Assembly (NCBI GenBank): GCA_036263655.1
Contig: DATAGP010000053.1
Location: forward strand, 28,417-92,416
From: Schlegelella_A sp036263655
GTDB taxonomy: Bacteria > Pseudomonadota > Gammaproteobacteria > Burkholderiales > Burkholderiaceae_C
Length of the DNA stretch: 64,000 bases
Direction: 5' to 3'
Under the pieces are notes generated by a model, which made no database searches, was not told where the DNA came from, and worked only from the letters and a program-made list of their open reading frames with translations. The translations under genes and the position numbers were made by a program. Within the stretch, counting starts at the first letter, position 1. Each line of letters starts with the position of its first letter. This document shows, one piece after another, positions 38,287-47,778 of the stretch.

Positions 38287-40355
38287 AGGCGGCGCCGGCG
38301 CTCAACGCCGCGCAGCTGGAGGCGGTTCAGCACCTCGGCGGGCCATGCCTGGTGCTGGCCGGCGCCGGCTCCGGCAAGACGCGCGTCATCGTCCACAAGA
38401 TCGCCCGCCTGCTCGAGGCCGGCTATGCGCCGGCGCAGATCGCCGCGATCACCTTCACCAACAAGGCCGCCGAGGAGATGCGCGAGCGCGCGCGCGAGCT
38501 GGTCGGCGGGCGGGCCGCGGCCAGGCTCGCCGTGAGCACCTTCCACTCCCTCGGCGTGCGCATCCTGCGCACGCACGGCGAGCGTCTCGGCCTCAAGGCG
38601 AACTTCAGCATCCTCGACAGCGACGATGTCCTGAGCCTCCTCAAGGACGCCGGCGGCAGCACCGACAACGCCCTGGCGCGACGCTGGCAGTGGGCGATCG
38701 GCGCCTGGAAGAACCGGGGCCTGAACGCCGCCGAAGCGGCCGCGGACGGCGCCGCCCTCGACGCCCGCGCCGGCCAGGAAGCCCAGGTCGCGGCGCGCGT
38801 GATGCAGCGCTACGAGGAGCGCCTCGCCGCCTACCAGGCCGTCGACTTCGACGACCTCATCGTCCTGCCGGCGAAGCTGCTGGCGAAGGACGCGGAGGTG
38901 CGCGAGGCCTGGCGCGAGCAGCTGCGCTACGTGCTCGTCGACGAGTACCAGGACACCAACGGCGTGCAGTACGAGCTGATGAAGCTGCTCGCCGGCGAAC
39001 GCGGCCTCTTCACCGCGGTGGGCGACGACGACCAGAGCATCTACGGCTGGCGCGGCGCGACGATCGACAACCTGAAGCGGCTGCCCGCGGACTACCCGCG
39101 CCTGAAGGTCATCGCGCTCGAGCAGAACTACCGCTCCACCGGCAGCATCCTGCGCGCGGCCAACGCCGTGATCGGCCACAACCCGAAGCTGTTCGAGAAG
39201 AAGCTGTGGAGCGCGCTCGGCGACGGCGACGCGGTGGCGCTGGTCGAATCGGACGACGAGGCGCACGAGGCCGAGCGCGCGCTCGCCCGCATCGAGTCGC
39301 TGCGCGAGGCGACGGCCGCCCAGCCGCGCGAGTTCGCCGTCCTCTATCGCGCCAACCACCAGGCCAAGGTGTTCGAAAAGGCGCTGCGCAAGGCCGGCAT
39401 CCCCTACAAGGTGTCGGGCGGGCAGAGCTTCTTCGACCGCGCCGAGATCCGCGATCTGTGCGCGTGGCTGCGGCTCCTGGTCAACCAGGACGACGACCCC
39501 GCCTTCCTGCGCGCCGTGACGACCCCGAAGCGGGGCATCGGCCACCAGACCCTGGCCTCGCTGGGCAGCTTCGCCGGACGCTGGAAGACGAGCCTGTTCG
39601 AGGCCTTGTTCGCCGAGTCGCTCGGCACGGTGCTGCCGCAGCGCTCGATCGGCGCGCTGCACGAGTTCGGACGCTGCGTGAACGACCTCCAGTACCGGGC
39701 CCGGCAGACGACCGGTGCCGATGCCGCCAAGGCCTTGCTGCTCGGCTGGCTGAAGGACATCGGCTACGAGGCGCACCTCCGCGAGGGCGAGGACTCGCCG
39801 ACGCTGGCGGATGCCCGCTGGAGCAACGTGCTCGACTTCGTCGACTGGATCGCCCGCCGCTGCGGCGGCGCGGCCGCGACCGCGGAAGGCGACGAGGCGA
39901 CGGAGCCGCGCAGCGTTCTCGAAGTCGCGCAGACGATCTCCGTCATCGTCAGCCTGGCCGAGCGCGGCGACGACCAGAACGTGGTCACGCTGTCGACGCT
40001 GCACGCGGCCAAGGGACTCGAGTGGCGGCACGTCTTCCTCGCCGGCGTCAACGAGGGGCTGCTGCCGTTCCGCGGCGACGACGAGGAGGCCAGCGCCCTC
40101 CGCCTGGAGGAGGAGCGCCGCCTGATGTACGTGGGGATCACCCGGGCGCGCGAGACGCTTGCCGTCAGTACGCTTCGGCGCAGGAAGCGCGGCCGTGAGA
40201 GGGTCGCTGCGGTGCCGAGCCGGTTCGTCGCCGAGATGAAGCTGCAGGAGGCGCGCGCCGTCGAGGATCCACGGGCGAAGCTGATGGCCTTGCGCGCCGC
40301 CGCCGCGGCCCGGGCGCAGCAGGCCGCGACGGATGCGACGGAGAAGCAATCGTGA
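38268..40355 (+). CDS. rep: UvrD/Rep-family ATP-dependent DNA helicase (Rep-like)
   Basis: A 695-residue superfamily 1A helicase. Motifs in order: Walker A GAGSGKT (residues 32-38), motif Ia ITFTNKAAEEMRER, motif II VLVDEYQDTNGVQYEL, motif III VGDDDQSIYGWRGA, motif IV LEQNYRSTGSILRAANAVI, motif V STLHAAKGLEWRHVFLAGVN and motif VI LEEERRLMYVGITRARE. The wording (DNLKRLPADYPRLKVI and others) is closer to Rep than to UvrD, and the length fits Rep (673). Rep helps replication forks pass protein roadblocks. The GTG at 38268 is taken as start, overlapping the sppA end; the TTG six bases earlier is an alternative. Confidence 0.9.
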   Translation: MRAGELKAAPALNAAQLEAVQHLGGPCLVLAGAGSGKTRVIVHKIARLLEAGYAPAQIAAITFTNKAAEEMRERARELVGGRAAARLAVSTFHSLGVRILRTHGERLGLKANFSILDSDDVLSLLKDAGGSTDNALARRWQWAIGAWKNRGLNAAEAAADGAALDARAGQEAQVAARVMQRYEERLAAYQAVDFDDLIVLPAKLLAKDAEVREAWREQLRYVLVDEYQDTNGVQYELMKLLAGERGLFTAVGDDDQSIYGWRGATIDNLKRLPADYPRLKVIALEQNYRSTGSILRAANAVIGHNPKLFEKKLWSALGDGDAVALVESDDEAHEAERALARIESLREATAAQPREFAVLYRANHQAKVFEKALRKAGIPYKVSGGQSFFDRAEIRDLCAWLRLLVNQDDDPAFLRAVTTPKRGIGHQTLASLGSFAGRWKTSLFEALFAESLGTVLPQRSIGALHEFGRCVNDLQYRARQTTGADAAKALLLGWLKDIGYEAHLREGEDSPTLADARWSNVLDFVDWIARRCGGAAATAEGDEATEPRSVLEVAQTISVIVSLAERGDDQNVVTLSTLHAAKGLEWRHVFLAGVNEGLLPFRGDDEEASALRLEEERRLMYVGITRARETLAVSTLRRRKRGRERVAAVPSRFVAEMKLQEARAVEDPRAKLMALRAAAAARAQQAATDATEKQS

Positions 40356-40371
40356 CAGGAGGGAACGACGC

Positions 40372-40983
40372 ATGGGCATCGACATCGACCCGCTGGAGAC
40401 CATCGAGGAGCTGCGCGAGGACAGCGCCCGCGACAAGCGCAACGAACGGCTGAACGGCTTCGTCGCGGTCACGGTGGCGATCCTCGCCACCTTCCTCGGC
40501 ATCTTCAACGTCAAGGACGACAACATCGTCCAGGCGATGCTCGCCGAGCAGGCCAAGATGATCGACTACTGGAACTTCTACCAGGCGCGCAACATCCGCG
40601 AGGAGATCGGCCTCGCCACGATGGAGCTCATCGCGCTCGAGCGCGGCGTCCGTCCGGAGGGCGAACGGGCCGCCTTCGACGCCTCGCTGGCCAAGTACCA
40701 GGCCTTCACGCAGAGCCAGAACACGAAGAAGGAAGAGCTGAAGGCGCAGGCCGAGCAGGCCACCGCCAACTACGACAAGCTCAACTATCGCGACGACCAG
40801 TTCGATCTCTCGGAGGCCTCGATGGCCATCGCCATCGCCCTGCTCGCGATCACCGCGCTGACCCACTTCTGGTGGCTGTACTGGGTGGCGATGATCCCGA
40901 GCGTGTTCGGCCTCGCCATCGGCCTGGCGGGCCTGTTCGGCCTGCCGTTCCACCCGGACTTCCTGATCCACCCGCTGACCTGA
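40372..40983 (+). CDS. DUF4337-like membrane protein
   Basis: A 203-residue protein with one membrane helix near residues 25-43 (NGFVAVTVAILATFLGIF). A long soluble, helical middle follows (AEQAKMIDYWNFYQARNIRE onward, with Gln/Lys/Glu-rich segments). Two hydrophobic helices end the protein (AIAIALLAITALTHFWWLYW and VFGLAIGLAGLFGL). The pattern matches the DUF4337 family, whose function is unknown. The ATG at 40372 has an AGGAGGG ribosome site, and the gene follows the helicase by 16 bases. Confidence 0.85.
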   Translation: MGIDIDPLETIEELREDSARDKRNERLNGFVAVTVAILATFLGIFNVKDDNIVQAMLAEQAKMIDYWNFYQARNIREEIGLATMELIALERGVRPEGERAAFDASLAKYQAFTQSQNTKKEELKAQAEQATANYDKLNYRDDQFDLSEASMAIAIALLAITALTHFWWLYWVAMIPSVFGLAIGLAGLFGLPFHPDFLIHPLT

Positions 40984-41019
40984 CGACCACCGACGCGCCG
41001 CCGTCGCGCGGCAACGGCG

Positions 41020-41850
41020 CTACATGCCCTTGAACAGGCCGGCGTAGGTCCGGCTCACCTCGAGCTTCTCGGGGTGGCCGCGCACCGCGACGAGCTGGCG
41101 GCCGCGCAGGTCGCGCGTGACGCTCGCGATCGCCCGGGTGTTGACGAGCGTCGAGCGGTGGATCTGCCAGAAGAGGTCGGCGTCGAGCTCCTCGACGAGC
41201 TCCTTGATCGGCTTCCTGATCAGTGCCTCGAGGGTCGCCGTCTGCACGCGCGTGTACTTCTCGTCCGAGATGAAGAAGAGCACGTCCTCGACCGGAATCA
41301 TCTGGATGCTGGAGCCGACGGTCGCCTGCACCCACTTCAGCTTCGGCGCCGACGCCGGGTTCATCCGCGTCGCCAGCTTCTGCAGCAGCTGCTGCATGCC
41401 GGCGGCATCCGGCGGCTCGTCGCCGGCGCGCTGCTCGAGGCGCTTCCTCAGGCGCTCGACCGTCAGTTTCAGGCGGTCGCGCTCGGCCGGCTTGAGCACG
41501 TAGTCGACGACGCCCTGCTCGAAGGCCTCGACGGCGTACTGGTCGTAGGCGGTGATGAAGACGATCTCGCAGCCGCGCCACGGCCGCCGAGAGGGCTCGG
41601 CGTCGGCGGCGCTGTCGTCCTCGTCGACCGGCAGCTGGGCGATGGCCCGCGCCGCCTCGATGCCCGTCATGCCGGGCATGCGGATGTCGAGGAAGACGAT
41701 GTCCGGCCGATGCGCCTCGGTCAGGGCCACCGCCTCGGCGCCGTTCTTCGCCTCGGCGACGATGTCGAGCTCGGGCCAGACCTCGAGCAGGCGCGCGCGC
41801 AGCTGCTCGCGCAGCAGCCGCTCGTCGTCGGCGATGACGGCCGTCGTCAC
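41020..41850 (-). CDS. LytR/AlgR-family response regulator
   Basis: A 276-residue two-domain regulator. The receiver domain has the acidic pocket ADDE (residues 7-10), phosphorylation site D55 in VFLDIRMPGMTG and a conserved K in YVLKPAERDRL. It contains an unusual 20-residue acidic insert (QLPVDEDDSAADAEPSRR). The C-terminal LytTR DNA-binding domain includes IPVEDVLFFISDEKYTRVQT and FWQIHRSTLVNTRAI. LytTR regulators bind direct-repeat sites. The GTG start overlaps the stop of the upstream small membrane gene (GTGA), so kinase, membrane protein and regulator are all coupled. Confidence 0.92.
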   Translation of the reverse strand: MTTAVIADDERLLREQLRARLLEVWPELDIVAEAKNGAEAVALTEAHRPDIVFLDIRMPGMTGIEAARAIAQLPVDEDDSAADAEPSRRPWRGCEIVFITAYDQYAVEAFEQGVVDYVLKPAERDRLKLTVERLRKRLEQRAGDEPPDAAGMQQLLQKLATRMNPASAPKLKWVQATVGSSIQMIPVEDVLFFISDEKYTRVQTATLEALIRKPIKELVEELDADLFWQIHRSTLVNTRAIASVTRDLRGRQLVAVRGHPEKLEVSRTYAGLFKGM

Positions 41851-42233
41851 GATGGCGCGGGCGCGGGCGCCGCCTGGCGCCGCGTGCGGAGGGAGCACCA
41901 GACGAGCCAGCCGACGAGGAGCACGGGCGACATCAGCACGAGCAGGACGACCAGGCCGGCAGCGAGGCCGAAGAAGGCCACGACCAGCGCCACGGCCAGG
42001 CCGGCGATGACGGCAAGCAGCGCGACGATGGCGAAGCCGACCAGCGCCATCGCCGCCGCCGTGTAGACGAGGACCGCATGCCAGCCGTCGAGGCCGTTCA
42101 GCGACACGGCGTCGCCGTCGATGACGATGTTGGCGTCCGGGTACGGGCCGTACGACAGTGCCAGCGCCAGCAGGGCGATGGCCAGGACGATGAGGGCGCC
42201 GCCCACGAGGGCCGCGCGCAGCACGTTCTTCAT
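41847..42233 (-). CDS. Small membrane protein between kinase and response regulator
   Basis: A 128-residue protein of unknown family. An N-terminal hydrophobic helix (LVGGALIVLAIALLALALSY) is followed by a short polar loop (GPYPDANIVIDGDAVSLNGL) and then by two or three hydrophobic helices to about residue 112. The C-terminus is Ala/Pro-rich. Its start overlaps the kinase stop and its stop overlaps the regulator start, four bases each, so all three are probably made together. It could be a sensor accessory or regulatory subunit of the kinase; I found no recognised domain. Confidence 0.8.
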   Translation of the reverse strand: MKNVLRAALVGGALIVLAIALLALALSYGPYPDANIVIDGDAVSLNGLDGWHAVLVYTAAAMALVGFAIVALLAVIAGLAVALVVAFFGLAAGLVVLLVLMSPVLLVGWLVWCSLRTRRQAAPAPAPS

Positions 42234-43837
42234 GTCCTTCTTCCTCCGGCGGCGGCATGCGCCGGCTGGGCCTGGTAGGGCACGGTGATCGTCGCCACCG
42301 TGCCGCTCGGCTCATTGTCCGTGATGACCAGCGAGGCTTCGTCGCCGTAGAGGAGCTTGAGCCGGTCTCGGATGTTGGCGAGGCCGACCCCGGTGCCCGC
42401 GGTGTCCGCCTTGCCGAAGCCGAGCCCGGTGTCGGCGACGGTCACGGCGAGCTTGCCGTCGACGATCTCCGCCGCCACCGAGAGCGAGCCGCCTTCGGCC
42501 TTCGGCTCGAGGCCGTGCTTGATGGCGTTCTCGACCAGCGACTGGATCATCATCGGCGGGAACTCCGCCGAGAGGAGCCCCTTCGGCACGGAGACGTCGG
42601 CCTGCAGGCGGTCCTCCATGCGCACCTTGAGGATCTCGACGTAGGGGCGCACGACCGCCATCTCGCGGCCGAGGCTGTGCCCGGCCGGATGCGATTCGCG
42701 CATCGACGGCATGGACGCCCGCAGCAGCGCGATCAGGTTCTTCTGCATCTGGCTGGCACGCGGGGGATCGGTCTCGATCAGGTGGTCGATCGACGCCAGC
42801 GTGTTGAACAGGAAGTGCGGCTCGACCTGGGCCTGCATGGCCGCCATGCGCGCCTCGACCACCTGGCGCTTCAGCTGCTCGGACTCGGCCGTCTCGGTGG
42901 CCACTGCGGCCTTCACCTCGGCCTGCATCTTTCCCTTGTAGGTGATCTTCAGGATCGCCGAGGCGACGATGATCAGCCAGGCCAGCTCGACCAGGAAGTC
43001 GCCGAAGCGCGTCGTGCGGACGCGGCGAACGGCCCGCCTCGCCTGCTCCGCGGTCTTGGCCCGCGCCGTGGCCTCGGCCGCCGCCTCGCGCGCTTCCGCG
43101 GCGGCTTCGCGGGCTGCTTCGCTCGCTTCCTGCTGCGCTTCGCGGATCGCTTCGACGACGGCGCTGCGCGCCTCGCGCACCGCCTCCCGCACCGCCTCGC
43201 TGTCGGCGCCGGGGGGCAGCCGGATCTCGACGCTGGGCTCCGCGGACGCGCTGGCGGCCCGTTCCGGCGGCGGCGGCTCGCCGGCACCGGATGCGGAGGC
43301 AGGCGTCGACGGCGCGGCGGACGCGCCGGCGGATGCGGCCGCGCCCGGCGCCGAGCCCGCACGGCTGCGCGGCGTGATGCGCACGCCGTCGCGGTTGATC
43401 GAGATCGTCACCTCGCCGCCGCGCGGGTCCTTCCTCTCGATCCGGACGGCGTCGTCGGAGTCCGGCCGCGGCGGACGCGATGCGCGAGGCGTCGGCGGCA
43501 GCGGCGGCGCCGGAGGCGGTGCGACCGCCGGCGGCTCGGGGTACACGGTGAGGATCGGCAGGCTGAAGGGCGGCACCTCCTGCAGCACCGCAGCGGCGAT
43601 CACCAGCAGGATCGAGAGGACGACGAAGCGCTTCCAGGTGATCGAGACCAGCCAGTTCGCGTAGGCGTGGAAGAGGGTGAGCGCGCCGTCCCTGAAGTTC
43701 TGCCAGCCGGTCTTCTGCGCCCCGGTGCCGCCCGTCGCACCCGTCGCCGGCGGCCGCGCCGGCGGCACCGGAGGCAGCGGCGGTGCGGGCGGTACGGCGC
43801 TGTCGGGAGCGGCGGGTGAGGCGGGAGAGGGGGTCAT
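42230..43837 (-). CDS. LytS-type sensor histidine kinase with long proline-rich and coiled-coil sensor region
   Basis: A 535-residue kinase. The first 40 residues are Pro/Ala-rich. One membrane helix near residue 70 (RFVVLSILLVIAAAVLQEV) is followed by about 200 residues, probably periplasmic, of proline-rich sequence, a short VTISINRDGVRITPRS segment and a long Ala/Glu/Arg coiled coil (EAVREAVREARSAVVEAIRE onward). A second helix (LVELAWLIIVASAILKI) leads to the LytS-type phospho-acceptor domain, H341 in VEPHFLFNTLASIDHL. The ATPase domain shows SLVENAIKHGLEP and DTGLGFGKADTAGTGVGLANI. The sensor region is not a known domain. Stop overlaps the small membrane protein gene. Confidence 0.9.
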   Translation of the reverse strand: MTPSPASPAAPDSAVPPAPPLPPVPPARPPATGATGGTGAQKTGWQNFRDGALTLFHAYANWLVSITWKRFVVLSILLVIAAAVLQEVPPFSLPILTVYPEPPAVAPPPAPPLPPTPRASRPPRPDSDDAVRIERKDPRGGEVTISINRDGVRITPRSRAGSAPGAAASAGASAAPSTPASASGAGEPPPPERAASASAEPSVEIRLPPGADSEAVREAVREARSAVVEAIREAQQEASEAAREAAAEAREAAAEATARAKTAEQARRAVRRVRTTRFGDFLVELAWLIIVASAILKITYKGKMQAEVKAAVATETAESEQLKRQVVEARMAAMQAQVEPHFLFNTLASIDHLIETDPPRASQMQKNLIALLRASMPSMRESHPAGHSLGREMAVVRPYVEILKVRMEDRLQADVSVPKGLLSAEFPPMMIQSLVENAIKHGLEPKAEGGSLSVAAEIVDGKLAVTVADTGLGFGKADTAGTGVGLANIRDRLKLLYGDEASLVITDNEPSGTVATITVPYQAQPAHAAAGGRRT

Positions 43838-43958
43838 CGGTGCGCGTGTCGCCGAACGGCATCGTCCGGTGCGGGCACTGTACGGGGGCGTCCCGCCGCG
43901 ACCCAGGCCGCTGCGACGAAGCGGCCGCCGCTCCGGACAGGCTGCAACGGCGAAGGAC

Positions 43959-43977
43959 GGGCGCGCGCGGCGCGCCC
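43959..43977. terminator. GC-rich hairpin after indolepyruvate oxidoreductase 1 gene
   Basis: GGGCGCGC (43959-43966) pairs perfectly with GCGCGCCC (43970-43977) around a three-base loop, eight bases beyond the minus-strand stop at 43985. There is no following T-run, so it may stabilise the 3' end or act with Rho rather than terminate alone. The rest of the gap to 43837 shows nothing else recognisable. Confidence 0.35.
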
Positions 43978-43984
43978 GCCCGGC

Positions 43985-46900
43985 TCAGGCAGACAGGCGC
44001 GAGGTGTCGTCCTGGACCAGCGGCAGCGTGTCCGGCCCGCTGTCCATCGGCGTCGTGTCGTGGCTGTTGCCGTGGATGCGCAGGGGACCGGCGCGCCAGT
44101 CCGCCATCAGGGCATCCCACTTCGGCCGAGCCGCAGCGAGGTGCCGGTCCTTGACGTGGCCGAAGCCGCGGATCATCTCGGGGATGCGGGCGATCTCGAT
44201 GGCCAGGCCCAGGTTGGCCGGCCCCAGCGAGCGCAGGACCTCCTCGATGCAGTCCCGGTACTCCTGGACCAGCGCGCGCTCGGTGCGCCGCTCCTCGGTC
44301 CGCCCGAACGGATCGAGCGGCGTGCCGCGCAGGAACTTCAGGCGCGCCAGGACCCGGAAAGCCGTCAGCATCCACAGGCCGAAGCGCTGCTTCTGCAGCT
44401 CGCCCTTGGCATTCCTCGACGCCGTCAGCGGCGGCGCCAGGTGGTAGGCAAGGTGGAAGTCCTTGCCGAGCTCGCCTTCGAACTGCGCCGCGACCCGCTG
44501 CACGAAGCCGGTGTCGGCGTGCAGGCGCGCGACCTCGTACTCGTCCTTGTAGGCCATGAGCTTGAAGAGGTAGCGGGCCACCGTCTCCGTCAGCCGGGTG
44601 CTCGCGCGGGCGACGTCGGGGCGCGTGGCCGTGCGCGAGAAGATCACCTCCGCCTCGGCGGTGCGGACCCGCTCGACGAGCTCCTTGTAGCGCCGCGCGT
44701 ACGCGGCGTTCTGGTACGCGGTGAGGAACTCGACGCGTCGGGCGATGAGGTCGTCGACGTTGACGGAGCGCCTGACCAGCTCGATGACCTGGCCGGTCGT
44801 CAGCAGCGCCTGCACGGCGGCCAGGTCGTGCGCCGCACGCCGGCCCCACTCGAACGCCGCCTTGTTGTTCTGGACCTGCACGCCGTTCAGCTCGATGGCG
44901 CGGATCAGCGCCGCGTGGCTGAGCGGCACGCGGCCCTTCTGCCAGGCGTAGCCGAGGAGCAGCGGGTTGGTGTAGATCGAATCGCCGAGCAGCTGCACGG
45001 CGAGCGCGTCGGCGTCGAGCTTGCCGACCCGGTCGGCGCCGACGCCGGCGGCGACCGCGGCCTCGCAGTTGCCGGACGGGAACTGCCAGTCGGGGTCGCT
45101 CACGAAGGCGGCGGTCGGGGTCGCGTGCGTGTTGAGGGCGACGTAGGTGCGGCCCTCGCGCATCACCGCCAGCGTCGCCTTGTTCGCGGTAACGATGGGG
45201 TCGCAGCCGATCACCAGGTCGGCCTCGGCCGTCCCGACCTTGGTCGTCAGGATGGCCTCGGGCCGGTTGGCGATCTGGATGTGGCTCCAGGTCGCGCCGC
45301 CCTTCTGCGCCAGGCCGGCGGAATCCTGCGTGACGATGCCCTTGCCCTCGAGATGCGCGGCCATGCCGAGCAGCTGGCCGATGGTGATGACGCCGGTGCC
45401 GCCGACGCCGGCGACGACGATGCCCCAGGGCTTCTCCGCCACGGGCAGCACCGCCTCGGGCGGTGCCGCCACGGCCTTCAGGCGCGGCCGCTCGGGCGCG
45501 GCCTTCTTGGCGCTCTTCAGCTGCCCGCCCTCGACCGTGACGAAGCTCGGGCAGAAGCCCTTCAGGCAGGAGTAGTCCTTGTTGCAGGTGTTCTGGTTGA
45601 TGCGGCGCTTGCGCCCGAACTCGGTCTCGACCGGCTCGACCGACAGGCAGTTGCTCTGCACCGAGCAGTCGCCGCAGCCCTCGCAGACGAGCTGGTTGAT
45701 GACGACCCGTTTGGCCGGGTCTTCCATCGTGCCGCGCTTCCTGCGCCGCCGCTTCTCGGTCGCGCAGGTCTGGTCGTAGACGATGACGGTGCAGCCGGGG
45801 ATCTCGCGCAGCTCCTTCTGGATGGCGTCGAGGTCGTCGCGGTGGTGCACCGTGACCTTCGGCGCCAGGCGGGCCCGGATGTCGTGCTCGTCGTACTTCT
45901 CCGGCTCGTCCGTGACGACGACGACCCGCGCCGCGCCTTCGGCGTCGAGCTCGCGCGTCATCTCGGGCACCTTCAGCGTGCCGTCGATCGGCTGGCCGCC
46001 GGTCATCGCGACCGCGTCGTTGAACAGGATCTTGTAGGTGATGTTGACGCCGGCGGCGATCGCCTGGCGCACGGCGAGCAGGCCCGAGTGGTAATAGGTG
46101 CCGTCGCCGAGGTTGGCGAAGATGTGCTGGTCGGTGGTGAACGGCGCCTGGCCGACCCACGACACGCCCTCGCCGCCCATCTGGCTGAAGGTCACCGTGG
46201 AGCGGTTCATCCACACCGCCATGTAGTGGCAGCCGATGCCGGCGACGGCGCGCGATCCCTCGGGCACCTTGGTGCTGGTGTTGTGCGGGCAGCCGCTGCA
46301 GAAGAAGGGCGCCCGGTCGCCGGTCGCCGCCGCCGTGCCGGGGACGCTGCCGAGCGCCAGGCCGCGCTCCTTCGCGTCGATCAGGGCGACCCGGATCGCC
46401 ATCCGCGAGCGGACCTCCGAGTCGACGCCGAGCTTGACCAGGCGGCGCGCGATCGCCTTGGCGATGATCGCCGGCGTCAGGTCGGCCTGCGCGCGCAGCA
46501 GCCAGTTCCGGCTGGGGTTCGGCTGGCTCCATTCGCCGCCGGTCTCGTCGCCCTCGGCCTCGTCGAACTTGCCGAGCACGTTCGGCCGCACGTCCGGCCG
46601 CCAGCCGTACAGCTCCTCCTTCAGCTGGTACTCGATGACCTGGCGCTTCTCCTCGACGACGAGGATCTCCCGAAGGCCCTGCGCGAACTCGCGCGTGATG
46701 GTCGCCTCGAGCGGCCAGACGACGTTGACCTTGTGCAGGCGGATGCCGAGCCGGCGGCAGGTCTCGTCGTCGAGGCCGAGATCCTGAAGCGCCTGGCGCG
46801 TGTCGTTGTAGGCCTTGCCGCTGGCGATGATGCCGAAGCGGTCGTTCGGGCCGGCGAAGACGTTGTGGTTGAGGCGGTTCGCGCGCACGTAGGCGAGGGC

Positions 46901-47701
46901 GGCGTACCACTTGTAGTCCATCAGCCGCGCTTCCTGCTCGAGCGGCGGGTCGGGCCAGCGGATGTGCAGGCCGCCCTCGGGCATCTGGAAGTCCTCGGGC
47001 AGGATGATGTCGACGCGGTCCGGGTCGACCGAGATGCTGGCCGACGATTCGACGATCTCCTGGATCGTCTTCATCCCCGACCAGACGCCGGCGAAGCGGC
47101 TCATCGCGAAGGCGTGCAGGCCCATGTCGAGGATGTCCTGCACGCTCGACGGGAAGAACACCGGCAGGCCGCAGGCCTTGAAGATGTGGTCGCTCTGGTG
47201 CGCGGCGGTCGAGCTCTTGGCGATGTGGTCGTCGCCGGCCAGGGCGATGACGCCGCCGTGCTTGGCCGTGCCGGCCATGTTGGCGTGCTTGAAGACGTCG
47301 GAGCAGCGGTCGACGCCCGGTCCCTTGCCGTACCAGATGCCGTAGACGCCGTCGTGCTTCTTCGACTCGGGGTAGAGGTCGAGCTGCTGCGAGCCCCAGA
47401 CGGCGGTCGCCGCCAGCTCCTCGTTGACGCCAGGCTGGAAGACGATGTTCTGCGCCGCCAGGTGCGCCTTGGCCGACCACAGCGCCTGGTCGTAGCCACC
47501 GAGCGGCGAGCCGCGGTAGCCGCTGATGAAACCTGCCGTGTTCAGCCCGAACATCGCGTCGCGCTTCTTCTGCAGCATCGGCAGGCGCACCAGCGCCTGG
47601 GTGCCGCTCATGAAGGCGCGGCCGCTCGGGAGGCTGTACTTGTCGTCCAGCGTGACGCTTTCCAGCGCCCTGCGGATCGACTCGGGGAGGGGGGCGTTCA
47701 T
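43985..47701 (-). CDS. Indolepyruvate ferredoxin oxidoreductase, fused alpha-gamma type (copy 1)
   Basis: A 1238-residue 2-oxoacid:ferredoxin oxidoreductase that oxidatively decarboxylates aryl pyruvates to aryl-acetyl-CoA using CoA, ThDP and iron-sulfur clusters. The N-terminal pyrimidine-binding half includes GFISGYRGSPLGGYDQ. The ThDP region has FFCSGCPHNTSTKVPEGSRA, GIGCHYMAVW and NLGDGTYYHSGLLA. A [4Fe-4S] motif CEGCGDCSVQSNC lies at residues 673-685 with a second Cys set CNKDYSCLKGFCP soon after. The gamma domain starts VVAGVGGTGVITIGQLLGMA, and a C-terminal extension carries FGHVKDRHL. Such fused enzymes serve phenylacetate/indoleacetate or branched-chain breakdown in Burkholderiales. 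A second copy lies at 55383-58955. Confidence 0.92.
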   Translation of the reverse strand: MNAPLPESIRRALESVTLDDKYSLPSGRAFMSGTQALVRLPMLQKKRDAMFGLNTAGFISGYRGSPLGGYDQALWSAKAHLAAQNIVFQPGVNEELAATAVWGSQQLDLYPESKKHDGVYGIWYGKGPGVDRCSDVFKHANMAGTAKHGGVIALAGDDHIAKSSTAAHQSDHIFKACGLPVFFPSSVQDILDMGLHAFAMSRFAGVWSGMKTIQEIVESSASISVDPDRVDIILPEDFQMPEGGLHIRWPDPPLEQEARLMDYKWYAALAYVRANRLNHNVFAGPNDRFGIIASGKAYNDTRQALQDLGLDDETCRRLGIRLHKVNVVWPLEATITREFAQGLREILVVEEKRQVIEYQLKEELYGWRPDVRPNVLGKFDEAEGDETGGEWSQPNPSRNWLLRAQADLTPAIIAKAIARRLVKLGVDSEVRSRMAIRVALIDAKERGLALGSVPGTAAATGDRAPFFCSGCPHNTSTKVPEGSRAVAGIGCHYMAVWMNRSTVTFSQMGGEGVSWVGQAPFTTDQHIFANLGDGTYYHSGLLAVRQAIAAGVNITYKILFNDAVAMTGGQPIDGTLKVPEMTRELDAEGAARVVVVTDEPEKYDEHDIRARLAPKVTVHHRDDLDAIQKELREIPGCTVIVYDQTCATEKRRRRKRGTMEDPAKRVVINQLVCEGCGDCSVQSNCLSVEPVETEFGRKRRINQNTCNKDYSCLKGFCPSFVTVEGGQLKSAKKAAPERPRLKAVAAPPEAVLPVAEKPWGIVVAGVGGTGVITIGQLLGMAAHLEGKGIVTQDSAGLAQKGGATWSHIQIANRPEAILTTKVGTAEADLVIGCDPIVTANKATLAVMREGRTYVALNTHATPTAAFVSDPDWQFPSGNCEAAVAAGVGADRVGKLDADALAVQLLGDSIYTNPLLLGYAWQKGRVPLSHAALIRAIELNGVQVQNNKAAFEWGRRAAHDLAAVQALLTTGQVIELVRRSVNVDDLIARRVEFLTAYQNAAYARRYKELVERVRTAEAEVIFSRTATRPDVARASTRLTETVARYLFKLMAYKDEYEVARLHADTGFVQRVAAQFEGELGKDFHLAYHLAPPLTASRNAKGELQKQRFGLWMLTAFRVLARLKFLRGTPLDPFGRTEERRTERALVQEYRDCIEEVLRSLGPANLGLAIEIARIPEMIRGFGHVKDRHLAAARPKWDALMADWRAGPLRIHGNSHDTTPMDSGPDTLPLVQDDTSRLSA

Positions 47702-47772
47702 CGTTTCGTCACTCCGGTCGGAAGCTGCGAGGTGCACCCGGCCGGCTTGTGGCCCGCCTGCGCTCGGGACGA

Positions 47773-47778
47773 AGTGTA
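47773..47778 (-). promoter_or_regulatory. Possible -10 box for indolepyruvate oxidoreductase 1
   Basis: TACACT on the minus strand, about 72 bases upstream of the start codon at 47701. It matches the sigma-70 -10 consensus at four of six positions, but the -35 region (CCGACT, 17 bases away) is poor. A GGAG ribosome site lies ten bases before the start codon. Confidence 0.25.

Noticed and set aside
41074..42066. Plus-strand frame across the response regulator and small membrane protein genes
   Set aside because: Antisense to two genes linked by overlapping start/stop codons; the protein shows only biased composition.
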